Shown piece by piece: positions 35,304 to 44,013 of a stretch of 49,281 nucleotides of DNA (positions are counted from its first letter, which is position 1; the number at the start of each line of letters is the position of its first letter). The DNA is taken from contig JAAUOU010000017.1 of the NCBI GenBank assembly GCA_012034765.1, positions 1 through 49,281 on the forward strand, written 5' to 3'. A program made the translations under genes and the position numbers. The notes under the pieces are model-generated. The model saw nothing but the letters and a program-made list of their open reading frames with translations, was not told the DNA's origin and made no database searches. Source of the DNA: Pleurocapsaceae cyanobacterium CSU_1_1. Lineage in GTDB: Bacteria > Cyanobacteriota > Cyanobacteriia > Cyanobacteriales > Xenococcaceae.

Positions 35304-35348
35304 ACGTATTTAAAAATTATTTTAACTTAATACGGAATAAATACGTAC
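35304..35348 (-). promoter_or_regulatory. Candidate operator of the toxin-antitoxin operon
   Basis: ACGTATT (35304-35310) and the inverted AATACG words at 35329-35334 and 35339-35344 surround AT-rich sequence in the expected promoter position. RHH antitoxins usually bind such short inverted sites cooperatively. Inferred from position and symmetry. Confidence 0.4.
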
Positions 35349-35526
35349 GTTTACCCAGATTTTAAATTTCTCTCAGCTGTGAGCATATTTTCTGACTCCG
35401 TTTTTCAACTTCTCTTGAGGAATCAACTCAAAGAGTGCGTTACATCAGATATATTGTTTCTAGCTACCAGTAACAGGTAAGTATCAAGCGATCGCGCTTT
35501 TATTAATTCAATTATTAATTATTTCT

Positions 35527-36642
35527 ATGATTTCTAGTAATCAAATTGGTGTAGCCGTAGTTGGGACAGGATTTGGGCAGAAAATTCACATTCCAGGATT
35601 TCAACATCATCCCCGCACGGAAGTAGTAGCTATATATAACCCCGATTTAAATAAAGCTAAAGCAATTGCTGATGAGCATAAGATTTTCTATGCCTACAAT
35701 AGTTTAGATAAAATTCTCTCTTTGCCTGAAGTAGATGCAGTAAGTATCTCTACTCCGCCGTTTTTACATTACGAAATGGGTAAAAGAGTATTAGAAGCTA
35801 AAAAGCACTTGCTGTTAGAAAAGCCGATGGCAATGAACGCCACCCAGGTTAAAGAACTATATCATTTAGCTCAGGCTCAAAAAGTAACGGCGATCGCTGA
35901 TTTTGAATTTCGCTATGTCCCCGCTTGGCTATCTTTAGCCGAACATCTGGAAAATGATTATGTGGGCAAAAAAAGATTGATTAAAATCGACTGGCTAGTA
36001 ACTAGTCGCGCTGACTCCCAACGAGACTGGAATTGGTATTCTCAACAGGAGGCTGGAGGTGGTGCTTTGGGTGCAGTGGCTTCCCATGCCTTTGATTACA
36101 TTAACTGGCTGTTTGGCTCTGTATCTAAACTCTGTGGCTATCTTAACTGTGCCATACCCGAACGTCCCGATCCTCAAGACGGTGGCATGATGAAGCCTGT
36201 CGATGCGGATGATACCTGCTTAATCATGATGGAATTAGCAGATGGTACTCCTGTGCAGCTATCGATTAGCTCTGTTACCTATAGTGGTAGAGGACATTGG
36301 GTAGAAATTTATGGAGAAAAAGGAACTCTAGTTCTTGGTAGTAGTAACTTAAAAGATTACGTCCACGGCTTTGAATTATTCGCTGCTCCCGCAGGCAAAT
36401 CTTTAAAAAAGGTTTCTCTTCCTAAAAATTTAGAGTTTCCCCAGACATTTACCGACGGCAGATTAGCCCCATTTATTCGTGTAGTCAATTGCTTTGTGGC
36501 ATCAATTGATGCTGGCAGATCTCTTACTCCGTCCTTAAAAGAGGGAGTTTATTCGCAATTACTGATGGATTTAACCCATCGATCGCATCAACAAAAAACT
36601 TGGGTTGACGTGCCTAATCTCGAACAGTTTATTAGCAAATAG
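35527..36642 (+). CDS. Gfo/Idh/MocA-family NAD(P)-dependent oxidoreductase
   Basis: 371 residues. N-terminal Rossmann fold with GVAVVGTGFGQKIHIPGF and the family motif LLEKPMAMNATQ, in which the EKP Lys is usually catalytic. The C-terminal beta-sheet domain includes GGGALGAVASHAFDYINWLFG, with the conserved His. Such enzymes oxidise or reduce sugar derivatives or similar substrates; the substrate here is unknown. The stop is 74 bp before the DUF4327 start. Confidence 0.9.
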   Translation: MISSNQIGVAVVGTGFGQKIHIPGFQHHPRTEVVAIYNPDLNKAKAIADEHKIFYAYNSLDKILSLPEVDAVSISTPPFLHYEMGKRVLEAKKHLLLEKPMAMNATQVKELYHLAQAQKVTAIADFEFRYVPAWLSLAEHLENDYVGKKRLIKIDWLVTSRADSQRDWNWYSQQEAGGGALGAVASHAFDYINWLFGSVSKLCGYLNCAIPERPDPQDGGMMKPVDADDTCLIMMELADGTPVQLSISSVTYSGRGHWVEIYGEKGTLVLGSSNLKDYVHGFELFAAPAGKSLKKVSLPKNLEFPQTFTDGRLAPFIRVVNCFVASIDAGRSLTPSLKEGVYSQLLMDLTHRSHQQKTWVDVPNLEQFISK

Positions 36643-36716
36643 TAATCTTGTTGATATTTAATCGCGGTTTATTACTGTTGAACCAGACTGAATTATTTAA
36701 GCAGAGAGTATCACTT

Positions 36717-36947
36717 ATGCTATCGATCACTTTAACCAAACGCTATTCTATCTGTGCAATCCGTGAAGAAGCTATCAACCTTTTAGAACTAGGCGTTATT
36801 GCACTCGATCAGCCTTTACGAATTTTATTTGAATACTTGCCAGCTAGAGAATGGAGTATGATTGAGTGCGAACTTGAAAGATATGATTATTTCTTGCGCG
36901 ATCGCATTATTGATTTAGTAGGTGAAATCAGTTGGGAAAGTGATTAA
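36717..36947 (+). CDS. DUF4327-family small protein
   Basis: 76 residues from the ATG at 36717 (MLSITLTKRYSI); an upstream TTG at 36648 would add 23 residues that do not resemble the family. The core, IREEAINLLELGVIALDQPL then YLPAREWSMIECELERYDYFLRDRI, matches cyanobacterial DUF4327. It is helical, with no membrane segment or enzymatic motif. Role unknown. Confidence 0.7.
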   Translation: MLSITLTKRYSICAIREEAINLLELGVIALDQPLRILFEYLPAREWSMIECELERYDYFLRDRIIDLVGEISWESD

Positions 36948-36981
36948 AGACAAGTTCTAAGAAACTTTTCTCAAGTTAGAG

Positions 36982-37419
36982 ATGGATATTTGTGCGATCG
37001 CCGAGCAAGATTTACAGGTAGTATCTCAGCTATATGTCTCGGTATTTAGTGGCCCACCTTGGAATGAAGATTGGGAATTCACTTGGGCATACGAGCGATT
37101 GCAATGGATTTATCAGTCTAAAGGTTTTGTGGGATACATTGCCATAAATGACGATCAAACTCTTGGGGCAATTATGGGTCATTTTGTCCCGTTTAAAGGT
37201 AATAAAGGTTTTGAAATAGTTGAATTATTAGTAGCTACTCATCACCAAAATCAAGGCATTGGCAACAAATTATTGACCAAACTGGAATTAACTCTCCAGC
37301 AAGATAATTATGATAATACCTGGTTACTAACTGCAAAAGATTCTGATGCAGAGTCTTTTTATTCAAAGCATAGTTATCAAAGAGAGCGTAAAATAGTTTT
37401 ACTTAATAAAGAACTATAA
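36982..37419 (+). CDS. GNAT-family N-acetyltransferase
   Basis: 145 residues with the GNAT acetyl-CoA motif VELLVATHHQNQGIGNKLL (about 86-104) and the C-terminal DAESFYSKHSYQ, carrying the usual Tyr. The substrate is unknown. It precedes the helicase gene by 20 bp on the same strand, so the two are probably co-transcribed. It is not paired with an antitoxin, unlike the GNAT at 34460. Confidence 0.82.
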   Translation: MDICAIAEQDLQVVSQLYVSVFSGPPWNEDWEFTWAYERLQWIYQSKGFVGYIAINDDQTLGAIMGHFVPFKGNKGFEIVELLVATHHQNQGIGNKLLTKLELTLQQDNYDNTWLLTAKDSDAESFYSKHSYQRERKIVLLNKEL

Positions 37420-37439
37420 AAACTTTTGGTAGTTATTTA

Positions 37440-38876
37440 GTGAATCAGATTGATTGGCATCAGTTAGCAGCTTTATATCGTCAAAAACATCTCAATAGCC
37501 GATTAAAAGAAGGTGGCAAAAGTTATCAAGATGGTAATTTTGGTACTCCTATTTTTCCTGATAATTTAAAACTGAGAAAATATCAACATCAAGCAGTAGC
37601 TAACTGGCTAGAAAATAAGGGTAGGGGAACTCTTAAGATGGCAACAGGTAGTGGCAAAACTATCATTGCTTTAGCGATCGCCCAAGAACTTTATCAGCAG
37701 ATTAGCTTGCAGGTACTCTTAATAGTTTGCCCAACTCAGCATTTAGTTTCCCAATGGTCAAGAGAATGTTTAAAGTTCAACCTTCAGCCGATTACTGCCA
37801 TGATGCGGGTAAGTAACTGGCAAGGAGAATTATCAAACCAGTTATATAATTTACCAAACTCAGCTCAATCTTTTTTAACCATCATTACCACAAACTCAAC
37901 TTTAATTAGTGATGGTTTTCAATCTCAGCTTAAATACTTTCCTGCCAAAACCTTAATAGTGGGAGACGAAGCACACAACTTAGGTTCATCTGTGATCGAA
38001 TCTTATTTACCTCGTAATATAGGCTTGCGTTTAGCTCTTTCGGCTACTCCAGAAAGACAGTACGATGAACTAGGTACAGAAGCGCTATTAAACTATTTTG
38101 GGACAATCCTTCAGCCAGAATTCACCTTAGCCGATGCCATTAAACAGGGTGCATTAGCTCATTATCTCTACTATCCCGTATTTGTTAAACTAACAGCCTC
38201 TGAAGCATTGACATATGCTCAACTTACCAAACGAATTGGCTGGACTTTAAACAAAAATCCTAGTTTTCAGGGTAATGATACTTTAACCTCTTTATTAAAT
38301 AAGCGATCGCGTTTAATTGCCAATGCAGCAAATAAACTAACCTGTCTTAAGGAATTAATGAGATCGAGATTAAATACTACCCATACTATTTTTTATTGTG
38401 GTGATGGACATTTAGACGATGATACACGCCAAATTGATGCAGTTACGCACCTATTAGGCAAAGAGTTAGGCTATCGCGTTAATACCTATACTACCGATAC
38501 GCCTTTAGAAGAAAGAGAACGTTTACGTCGTCAATTCGAGTCTGGAGAGTTACAGGGTTTAATTGCGATTCGTTGCTTAGATGAAGGTGTCGATATACCT
38601 GCCATTAAAACTGCCGTAATCCTTGCAAGCAGTAGTAATTCTCGTCAATTTATTCAGCGTCGTGGCAGAATTTTGCGTCCTCATCCTAGTAAGCAGCAAG
38701 CCACACTATTCGATACGATCGTCATCCCGCCAAATTTAGATCGAGATACTTGGGAAGTAGAAAAGAACCTCTTACGTAAAGAACTACGGCGGTTTATCAC
38801 CTTTGCCGAATTGGCTGATAATGCCGAAGAAGCAACAACACAGCTATTGAAACTGCAAGAACACTATGAACTATAA
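37440..38876 (+). CDS. SF2 DEAD/DEAH-box helicase
   Basis: 478 residues from a GTG start. Motifs: LRKYQHQAVANWL, Walker A MATGSGKTI, motif II GDEAHNLG, motif III LALSATPE, and the C-terminal helicase motifs IAIRCLDEGVDIPAI (V) and QFIQRRGRILRP (VI). No nuclease or other domain is attached. Similar stand-alone helicases occur in restriction and phosphorothioation-linked defence loci, but no dnd genes are in the window, so that link is only a possibility. A 45-bp sequence repeated at 39640 begins at its stop codon. Confidence 0.85.
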   Translation: MNQIDWHQLAALYRQKHLNSRLKEGGKSYQDGNFGTPIFPDNLKLRKYQHQAVANWLENKGRGTLKMATGSGKTIIALAIAQELYQQISLQVLLIVCPTQHLVSQWSRECLKFNLQPITAMMRVSNWQGELSNQLYNLPNSAQSFLTIITTNSTLISDGFQSQLKYFPAKTLIVGDEAHNLGSSVIESYLPRNIGLRLALSATPERQYDELGTEALLNYFGTILQPEFTLADAIKQGALAHYLYYPVFVKLTASEALTYAQLTKRIGWTLNKNPSFQGNDTLTSLLNKRSRLIANAANKLTCLKELMRSRLNTTHTIFYCGDGHLDDDTRQIDAVTHLLGKELGYRVNTYTTDTPLEERERLRRQFESGELQGLIAIRCLDEGVDIPAIKTAVILASSSNSRQFIQRRGRILRPHPSKQQATLFDTIVIPPNLDRDTWEVEKNLLRKELRRFITFAELADNAEEATTQLLKLQEHYEL

Positions 38877-38921
38877 ACAATAACATTGTTACTAATCCCC
38901 AAAACGAAACTCTGTCTCTCC
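38877..38921. repeat. 45-bp direct repeat, copy 1
   Basis: It matches 39640-39684 at 42 of 45 positions. It begins at the last base of the helicase stop codon. The pair brackets a 718-bp AT-rich segment with one open frame. Confidence 0.85.
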
Positions 38922-38935
38922 TGGTACTGCTGCGC

Positions 38936-38956
38936 GGAAGTCAGAAGTCGCAAGTC
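38936..38956. repeat. Degenerate AGAAGTC heptamer, three units
   Basis: GGAAGTC, AGAAGTC and GCAAGTC in tandem. The same unit is repeated three times perfectly at 44521-44541. Another (TTTGCGTC)-like repeat, ttgcgtctttgcgtctttgc, lies at about 39000-39020. Confidence 0.6.
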
Positions 38957-39125
38957 ATACCAACTCTCTATGAAAATGCACTAAATCAAATTTTATCCTT
39001 TGCGTCTTTGCGTCTTTGCGCGAGATTTACAATCATAATATTAAGTGCAACTTTAAAGAGAAATAGTACAAACCCTATTTTTGTACTATAATACTTGAGT
39101 ACTGTAGAAAGTAAGATTTAATTTT

Positions 39126-39665
39126 ATGCCTATTAGTCCAGAGTTATTATCTTTTTTGCACGAGTATTTAGACGCATCTCTAAAATTAGAGAACAATATA
39201 TTAATTTGGCCATTTACAGTGTGGGGAAAACTAAACAATCCCAAAGGAAATCTTATTGTTGAGGTTGTTAGCTATGAAAGTAAATGGAAAAATAAATTAA
39301 AACTATTAGTATATAATCAAGATGAAAAATATCAACAAACTAAATTAGAAGAGTTAAAACTTTTATTTTTAGAAATAAATAAAGCTGAAGAAAGATTTTC
39401 TGTTAAGGCAGATATTATGCAAAGTTCATCATTTTTCATATCTTTCCTTTCTATATTGTTTACTGTGTGGAGTAAATTTGTATTCGGAAATAACATTTCC
39501 ATGCAAGTTTTAGTTTTACTATTATTATATTTTTTAAGTATATATATTTTTTCAAATTCCTGGTATTATAAAAGGCTTACATCATATACTAAATGCTTAG
39601 GGAAAACAGCACAAGAAGTTATAGATTGCTTTTCAACAGACAATAACATTTTTACTAATCCCTAA
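39126..39665 (+). CDS. AT-rich two-helix membrane protein, unknown
   Basis: 179 residues. The first 90 are soluble, Lys/Glu-rich and helical in the second half (TKLEELKLLFLEINKAEERF). Two membrane helices follow (about 103-118 and 125-147). I do not recognise a family, though the two-helix plus soluble-domain layout recalls SLATT-type defence effectors. Base composition is much more AT-rich than the neighbours. The last residues (DNNIFTNP) and the stop lie inside copy 2 of the flanking 45-bp direct repeat. These features point to insertion of foreign DNA. Coding status rests on the continuous frame, an upstream promoter-like TTGAGT/TATAAT region and a sensible topology. Confidence 0.55.
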   Translation: MPISPELLSFLHEYLDASLKLENNILIWPFTVWGKLNNPKGNLIVEVVSYESKWKNKLKLLVYNQDEKYQQTKLEELKLLFLEINKAEERFSVKADIMQSSSFFISFLSILFTVWSKFVFGNNISMQVLVLLLLYFLSIYIFSNSWYYKRLTSYTKCLGKTAQEVIDCFSTDNNIFTNP

Positions 39666-39684
39666 GACGAAACTCTGTCTCTCC
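39640..39684. repeat. 45-bp direct repeat, copy 2
   Basis: Second copy of 38877-38921 with three substitutions. It overlaps the C-terminal codons of the AT-rich membrane protein and ends 9 bp before the stop of the convergent tldD gene. Confidence 0.85.
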
Positions 39685-39693
39685 CAGTCCAAT

Positions 39694-41190
39694 CTATGAA
39701 CTTCTACCTACTTGAATATTTCTCACCCTCACAGGAACACAGGCATGGGTCATTTGGGCAATCTGCATCGGTTCGCCTTTTCCGCACATATTAGTTCCAC
39801 ACTGAACTAGTTCAGATTCACCACCAAGGGCATCAATACTGTTCCAGAAGTCGGTAGTCATACTGTGGTAGGTAACATTCTTCAGCATTCCCGTAATTTT
39901 GCCGTTTTTCACCTGCCAGAAGGCATCTCCGCCAAACTGAAAGTTACGACGCTGTTGATCGATGGAATAACTGCCAATACCGTCAATGAGAATACCGTCT
40001 TCAGTGTCAGCAATCATTTCTTCGAGAGTTGCAGTGTGGCTATCTCCAGGCTTTCCTGGTTCTAAACCTAAATTGGGAATACGCACCATCGGCGTACTCG
40101 ACCAACTATCAGCAAAGGCACTACCGTTACTGCTTCCTCTACCTAAGCGAAAAGCGGTTTCACGATCTGTCAGGTAGTCGTTAAGAATACCGTCTTTAAC
40201 TACATACCAACGTTGTGCGGGAACACCCTCATCATCATAAGGCATAGTGCTACGACCTTGAGGTTGAGTGCGATCGGCTACTAGATTTACCCAAGGGGCA
40301 GCATATTGTAGTTTATGTAGGTTGTCCGTGGTGGCAAAACTAGTCCCTGCAAAGTTAGCTTCGTAACCGTATACTCGGTCAAGTTCGGTAGGGTGTCCGA
40401 CAGATTCGTGAATAGTTAAGAATAAATTACTGGGTTTTAAAATGAGAGTTGTTTTGCCATCTGCTGTAAATTCTGGGGCGTAAACTTTGGCGATCGCTTC
40501 CTCGGCTACTCGTTCGATATTACCCAATAGATCGGCGCTGTCAACATGTTCATAGCCAATATTAAGGGGTGGACGTTCATAATTTCTGCCTTTGGCATCC
40601 CCATTAGCGATCGCTGTACAGCCCATGCCAGGATAGCTACGATAGAGGGTTTGTTCGATTACTGAACCTACAGTAGAGGCGAATATTTTGTCTTCTTGGG
40701 CAAAACTGAGGAAGGAATAGGCTTTTTTGATGCCCTTGTCTCCATAGCTTAAAAATTGCTCGTTAATCTTGAGCAGCAACTCCGCTTTCTCTTGAATCGG
40801 CACTTCAAAAGGATTAATTTTAATTGGTGTAGTGTAGCGCTCCTGATATGCCTCTACAGGCACTAGCTTGACAGGCTCTTGTTGAGTTAAACGACTACCT
40901 TTGGCAGTTTCCACAGCTAAGTTAACAATCCGCGTGATTTCTGCTGGAGTAATTCGATGAGAAGCCACAAAACCCCATGCACCGTCTAACAGCACTCTTA
41001 TTCCAAAACCTGAGCTAACGTTGTCACTAAGACGATTTAAAGAGCGATCGCTCGCCGATAAGTTTTGGTTTCGATAGTGACAAATCCGAATATCGCCATA
41101 TTCACAACCCGCCTGACGAATTAGATTTACAGCGAGAAGAGCTAATTCTTTGGATTCTTTGGTAGTTGTTTGAATTGGGGCTTGTATCAT
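39694..41190 (-). CDS. tldD: TldD/PmbA-family metalloprotease
   Basis: 498 residues. The zinc-binding motif of TldD, HESVGHPTELDR, is intact, and ADSWSSTPMVRIPNLGLEPG and GTNMCGKGEP are family blocks. TldD works with TldE/PmbA as a heterodimeric peptidase on unfolded or leader-containing peptides such as microcin B17 and PQQ precursors. No tldE is in the window. The HExxxH-bearing subunit is the catalytic one. Confidence 0.92.
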   Translation of the reverse strand: MIQAPIQTTTKESKELALLAVNLIRQAGCEYGDIRICHYRNQNLSASDRSLNRLSDNVSSGFGIRVLLDGAWGFVASHRITPAEITRIVNLAVETAKGSRLTQQEPVKLVPVEAYQERYTTPIKINPFEVPIQEKAELLLKINEQFLSYGDKGIKKAYSFLSFAQEDKIFASTVGSVIEQTLYRSYPGMGCTAIANGDAKGRNYERPPLNIGYEHVDSADLLGNIERVAEEAIAKVYAPEFTADGKTTLILKPSNLFLTIHESVGHPTELDRVYGYEANFAGTSFATTDNLHKLQYAAPWVNLVADRTQPQGRSTMPYDDEGVPAQRWYVVKDGILNDYLTDRETAFRLGRGSSNGSAFADSWSSTPMVRIPNLGLEPGKPGDSHTATLEEMIADTEDGILIDGIGSYSIDQQRRNFQFGGDAFWQVKNGKITGMLKNVTYHSMTTDFWNSIDALGGESELVQCGTNMCGKGEPMQIAQMTHACVPVRVRNIQVGRSS

Positions 41191-41314
41191 TGGTGCTTTA
41201 AGTGTTGATTTAGATATATCTTAAACAAAAGCTTTGGGGAATGAGTCAAACAAAGCATGAAGTTTGAAGGAAGCTAGCTTTCTTTTTTTCTGCAAAATAA
41301 AAGCCCCGTCGTGA

Positions 41315-41397
41315 ACTTCATACTTCATACTTCATACTTCATACTTCATACTTCATACTTCATACTTCATACTTCATACTTCATACTTCATACTTCA
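41315..41397. repeat. Heptamer tandem repeat (ACTTCAT)11 plus partial unit
   Basis: Eleven perfect ACTTCAT units and a twelfth partial one between tldD and the next minus-strand gene. The neighbouring gene's stop codon and last residues lie inside the array. A perfect array of this length is expected to vary in copy number. Confidence 0.95.
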
Positions 41398-42349
41398 AAG
41401 TTAGACACTGATTTGAGCTATCTACTACCAATATTTCCGACCTAACTTTAATCTCAGTCTTGCTAAACTCAGGTTTTGGTCGAATTCTTACTAAAAAGTA
41501 GCCTTGGGTATTCTGGGGTGCCAGGGTGTATTTTGGCTCGGTAATGACACACCAAGTTAGAGGTAAACTAGAGCGATCGTAAAGAGTGAAGTAAATATCA
41601 AACTGCTCGATAATTTCCGATGCTGTGACAATTTGGAGAGTTTGTTTAGCGTCTAAATAATTATAGGCAAAATGGGTCGCAGGAGCGCCAACGGGTAAGT
41701 ATTCCCTACGGACAAAAGATTCTGGTAGATAGTTACGCAGCTTCAAGATCGTAAATATATAGTAGTGGAGGCTGGAGTAAAACCAGTTTTTAGCGTTAAT
41801 TAAATCATGGTAGTAGTTATTGATATCACCAGGGATATTATAAGGTTCAACAAATAATTGCTCGTCTATTTTTATTGCTGGATAGTTAATAGTATCAGCA
41901 CGATTATAATAGCGAACTCCTAGAGAATATTTACCCGCAGGCAACTTAATTGTCTGCCAAGAATTAGCGGGATCTAATTGCTCTGATTCGAGGCTGGTAA
42001 CGGTTTTATAGCCAGGGAAACTATACACTACTGCAATCCAAGAACGAGCAGACTGATTAGCAGTTTTAGTATCAATAGCGATCGCTTCTGTAACTTTAAA
42101 AGGGCCTAAAGTACCAATAATGGCATGTGTGTTCCACCTCGGCCCTTTGGTCATCAAAACGGGTAAAATCAACGGAGCTTTAATCATCTTCGCCGACAAT
42201 ACGCGCCACTGGGAAGCCTTCTTTTTATTCAGCGCCAGATAAACCGTAAACAAATTACCGATCGCAAATTTAACTATCTTATTGAAGACAAAAGATAAGC
42301 AAGCTAAAGGAATTTCCCACAATAACCAGATTTTATCCATTAGTTTCAT
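41381..42349 (-). CDS. Conserved cyanobacterial hypothetical protein (possibly DUF6208)
   Basis: 322 residues. An N-terminal hydrophobic region (about 10-65) contains one or two membrane-associated helices. The rest is beta-rich with many aromatic residues (LPAGKYSLGVRYYNRAD, EPYNIPGDINNYYHDLINA, REYLPVGAPATHFAYNYLD). It resembles the cyanobacterial DUF6208 group, an identification from memory that I hold loosely. No catalytic motif is clear. The C-terminal residues (KYEV) and TGA stop are supplied by the ACTTCAT repeat, so the original end may have been replaced. Confidence 0.6.
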   Translation of the reverse strand: MKLMDKIWLLWEIPLACLSFVFNKIVKFAIGNLFTVYLALNKKKASQWRVLSAKMIKAPLILPVLMTKGPRWNTHAIIGTLGPFKVTEAIAIDTKTANQSARSWIAVVYSFPGYKTVTSLESEQLDPANSWQTIKLPAGKYSLGVRYYNRADTINYPAIKIDEQLFVEPYNIPGDINNYYHDLINAKNWFYSSLHYYIFTILKLRNYLPESFVRREYLPVGAPATHFAYNYLDAKQTLQIVTASEIIEQFDIYFTLYDRSSLPLTWCVITEPKYTLAPQNTQGYFLVRIRPKPEFSKTEIKVRSEILVVDSSNQCLTLKYEV

Positions 42350-42542
42350 AGTCTAAGGGCGATCTTTTATCAACGTAGTTGTTATTAGTCACTATTTAAA
42401 ACCTTACACCGAAATCTGAAACTAGATGCACCGCCAGAATAAAACTTCGATTCCTAGACGGACAGTCTTATAATCAAAATATTTAAAACAAATGAACAAC
42501 CCAAAAATTAAAAACTAATTGATAAAATACCTTGAGCAAAAA

Positions 42543-43112
42543 ATGTTAACTATTGGAACTCAAAAGAGCGATCGCATTACGACAATTACCGACACAACTT
42601 GGGTTGAATATATTGCCTTAGATTTGCCCAGTAAAAGAGTCTCATTTCGCAAAGGAGTAATTACCATCGTGTCTCCAGGTAGAAACCATGAAATGATTGG
42701 TGATTATATTAGGTCAATTATTTGGGCTTATTGTCGTAAAAACAACCTCGCTTTGTTTCCTTACAATCAAACTACCCTCAAAGCAGAGGGCAAAGAAGCA
42801 AAAGAGCCTGATGTGGCTTACTGCTTTGGTGTAGATAAAGATAAGCCAGACTTGGCTGTGGAAGTCAACTTGACATCTGGTAGTATTGATGACCTAACCA
42901 AATACCAATATTTAAAAATTGCCGAAGTCTGGCTTTGGGAAGAAAATAGAATTAAATTCTTTGCCTATCAAACGGATGGGTATTTAGAATTAACAAGAAG
43001 CAATTTTTTACCTAGTTTACACAGCGATCGTGTAACAGAAATTGTCAATAGTTGCTTTGGCAAAAGCCTTTTAGAAGTTGAAGTAATAATTAATACAGAA
43101 AAAGAAAGTTAA
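42543..43112 (+). CDS. Uma2-family (DUF820) putative PD-(D/E)XK endonuclease
   Basis: 189 residues from the ATG at 42543; an in-frame TTG at 42519 is less likely. The restriction-like fold is visible in HEMIGDYIRSIIWAYCRKN, KEPDVAYCFG (catalytic Asp) and DLAVEVNLTSGS (second acidic pair), followed by YQYLKIAEVWLWEENRI. Uma2 genes are strongly amplified in cyanobacteria, often next to repeats, and their biological role is unsettled. Confidence 0.8.
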   Translation: MLTIGTQKSDRITTITDTTWVEYIALDLPSKRVSFRKGVITIVSPGRNHEMIGDYIRSIIWAYCRKNNLALFPYNQTTLKAEGKEAKEPDVAYCFGVDKDKPDLAVEVNLTSGSIDDLTKYQYLKIAEVWLWEENRIKFFAYQTDGYLELTRSNFLPSLHSDRVTEIVNSCFGKSLLEVEVIINTEKES

Positions 43113-43119
43113 TTAATAA

Positions 43120-43704
43120 TTATTTAAAAGTTTGTAACTTACTAAAAGAATAAGCACCCATCAGCGCACCCCAAGTTCCTTTTCCAGTTACAAGATCGAT
43201 ACCTTTGTCATAAGTTAGCAACTCGTTGGCTGTAGCTTTGAAGCCCAGAAAAACCTGAAAAGTATTACCTTGATAAGTAACACTACAGGGTTCATCTGTC
43301 ACTGGAGCAGTTGTAAAACAGTATCCGTTAGCTAATTCTTGAGTAGCAACTTTAAGCGTACAGTTGGGTAAAAACTTAATTTTATCTGGAGTAATCTGGG
43401 CAATTAAAGCTTGATTTTGTCCCGCGCCTCTACCAGTAGCCAGATCCTCAAACATATAGAATTCTACCTCAATATTTTCTCGTTCTCGTAAACGCAAAAT
43501 TCTCGGACGATAAGGTTGATCTAGCTGAAGAATATTAGCCTGTTCCGCAAATAGAGCAATGCTATCGTCGGTAAAAATAGGTACTGGACGAATCCACAGG
43601 CGCAAATTAACGAACCAAGCGGGTTGTTCTATCGCTTGGGATTGATTACTAAATTCTCCAGCTAAATAGTTAGCTAGTGCAGTCAGTTGAGGAGAAAAAT
43701 GCAT
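43120..43704 (-). CDS. cpcT: CpcT/CpeT-family phycobiliprotein lyase
   Basis: 194-residue T-type lyase that attaches phycocyanobilin (or a related bilin) to the second cysteine of the beta subunit of phycocyanin, phycoerythrocyanin or phycoerythrin. Family blocks are AGEFSNQSQA, RLRERENIEVEFYMF, and the end block GIDLVTGKGTWGALMGAYSFSK. The fold is a lipocalin-like barrel. CpcT and CpeT cannot be separated by eye. No phycobiliprotein structural genes are adjacent. Confidence 0.88.
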   Translation of the reverse strand: MHFSPQLTALANYLAGEFSNQSQAIEQPAWFVNLRLWIRPVPIFTDDSIALFAEQANILQLDQPYRPRILRLRERENIEVEFYMFEDLATGRGAGQNQALIAQITPDKIKFLPNCTLKVATQELANGYCFTTAPVTDEPCSVTYQGNTFQVFLGFKATANELLTYDKGIDLVTGKGTWGALMGAYSFSKLQTFK

Positions 43705-43866
43705 TTAATCAATAAAATCAATAAAGTTGTTTGATGCTGATTATCTTAGGACATTAAACGAGAAGTATTGGCATAGATCTATTCCCAACTCCGTCAAAGG
43801 TATCAACAAAACTAACAAAAGAAGAAAGTCTGGAGGCTATTACGCTAAACCAGAAGCGATCGCACG

Positions 43867-44013
43867 ATGTTTGAAGAAACATTTGATGACGCGATGGAAG
43901 AGGCAACCTATGAAGCTTTTGAAGGCAAGCTCAGTATAGAAGAGTTGGCAGCTAAGTTAGATCGCCAGCAAATCATTGATAGGGCGATCGCTTTATGTAC
44001 TAAAAATGTGTAA
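43867..44013 (+). CDS. 48-residue acidic helical protein, coupled to the next gene
   Basis: Short frame: it begins MFEETFDDAMEEATYEAFEG and ends QQIIDRAIALCTKNV. It is acidic and helical throughout, with no membrane segment. Its TAA stop overlaps the ATG of the following gene as TAATG, a classic translational-coupling arrangement that favours a real gene. An AGAAGCGATCG stretch precedes the start, but no clear GGAG. A different frame at 43727-43939 competes with it and looks less protein-like. Possible antitoxin-like or regulatory small protein; no family recognised. Confidence 0.45.
   Translation: MFEETFDDAMEEATYEAFEGKLSIEELAAKLDRQQIIDRAIALCTKNV

Noticed and set aside
41315-41397. Possible CRISPR array
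   Set aside because: Units are 7 bp and contiguous with no spacers; it is a simple tandem repeat. No cas genes are in the window.
43727-43939. 70-codon plus-strand frame upstream of the 48-residue gene
   Set aside because: Basic, low-complexity composition, no ribosome-binding site, and it overlaps the better-supported coupled frame; it may be a relic.
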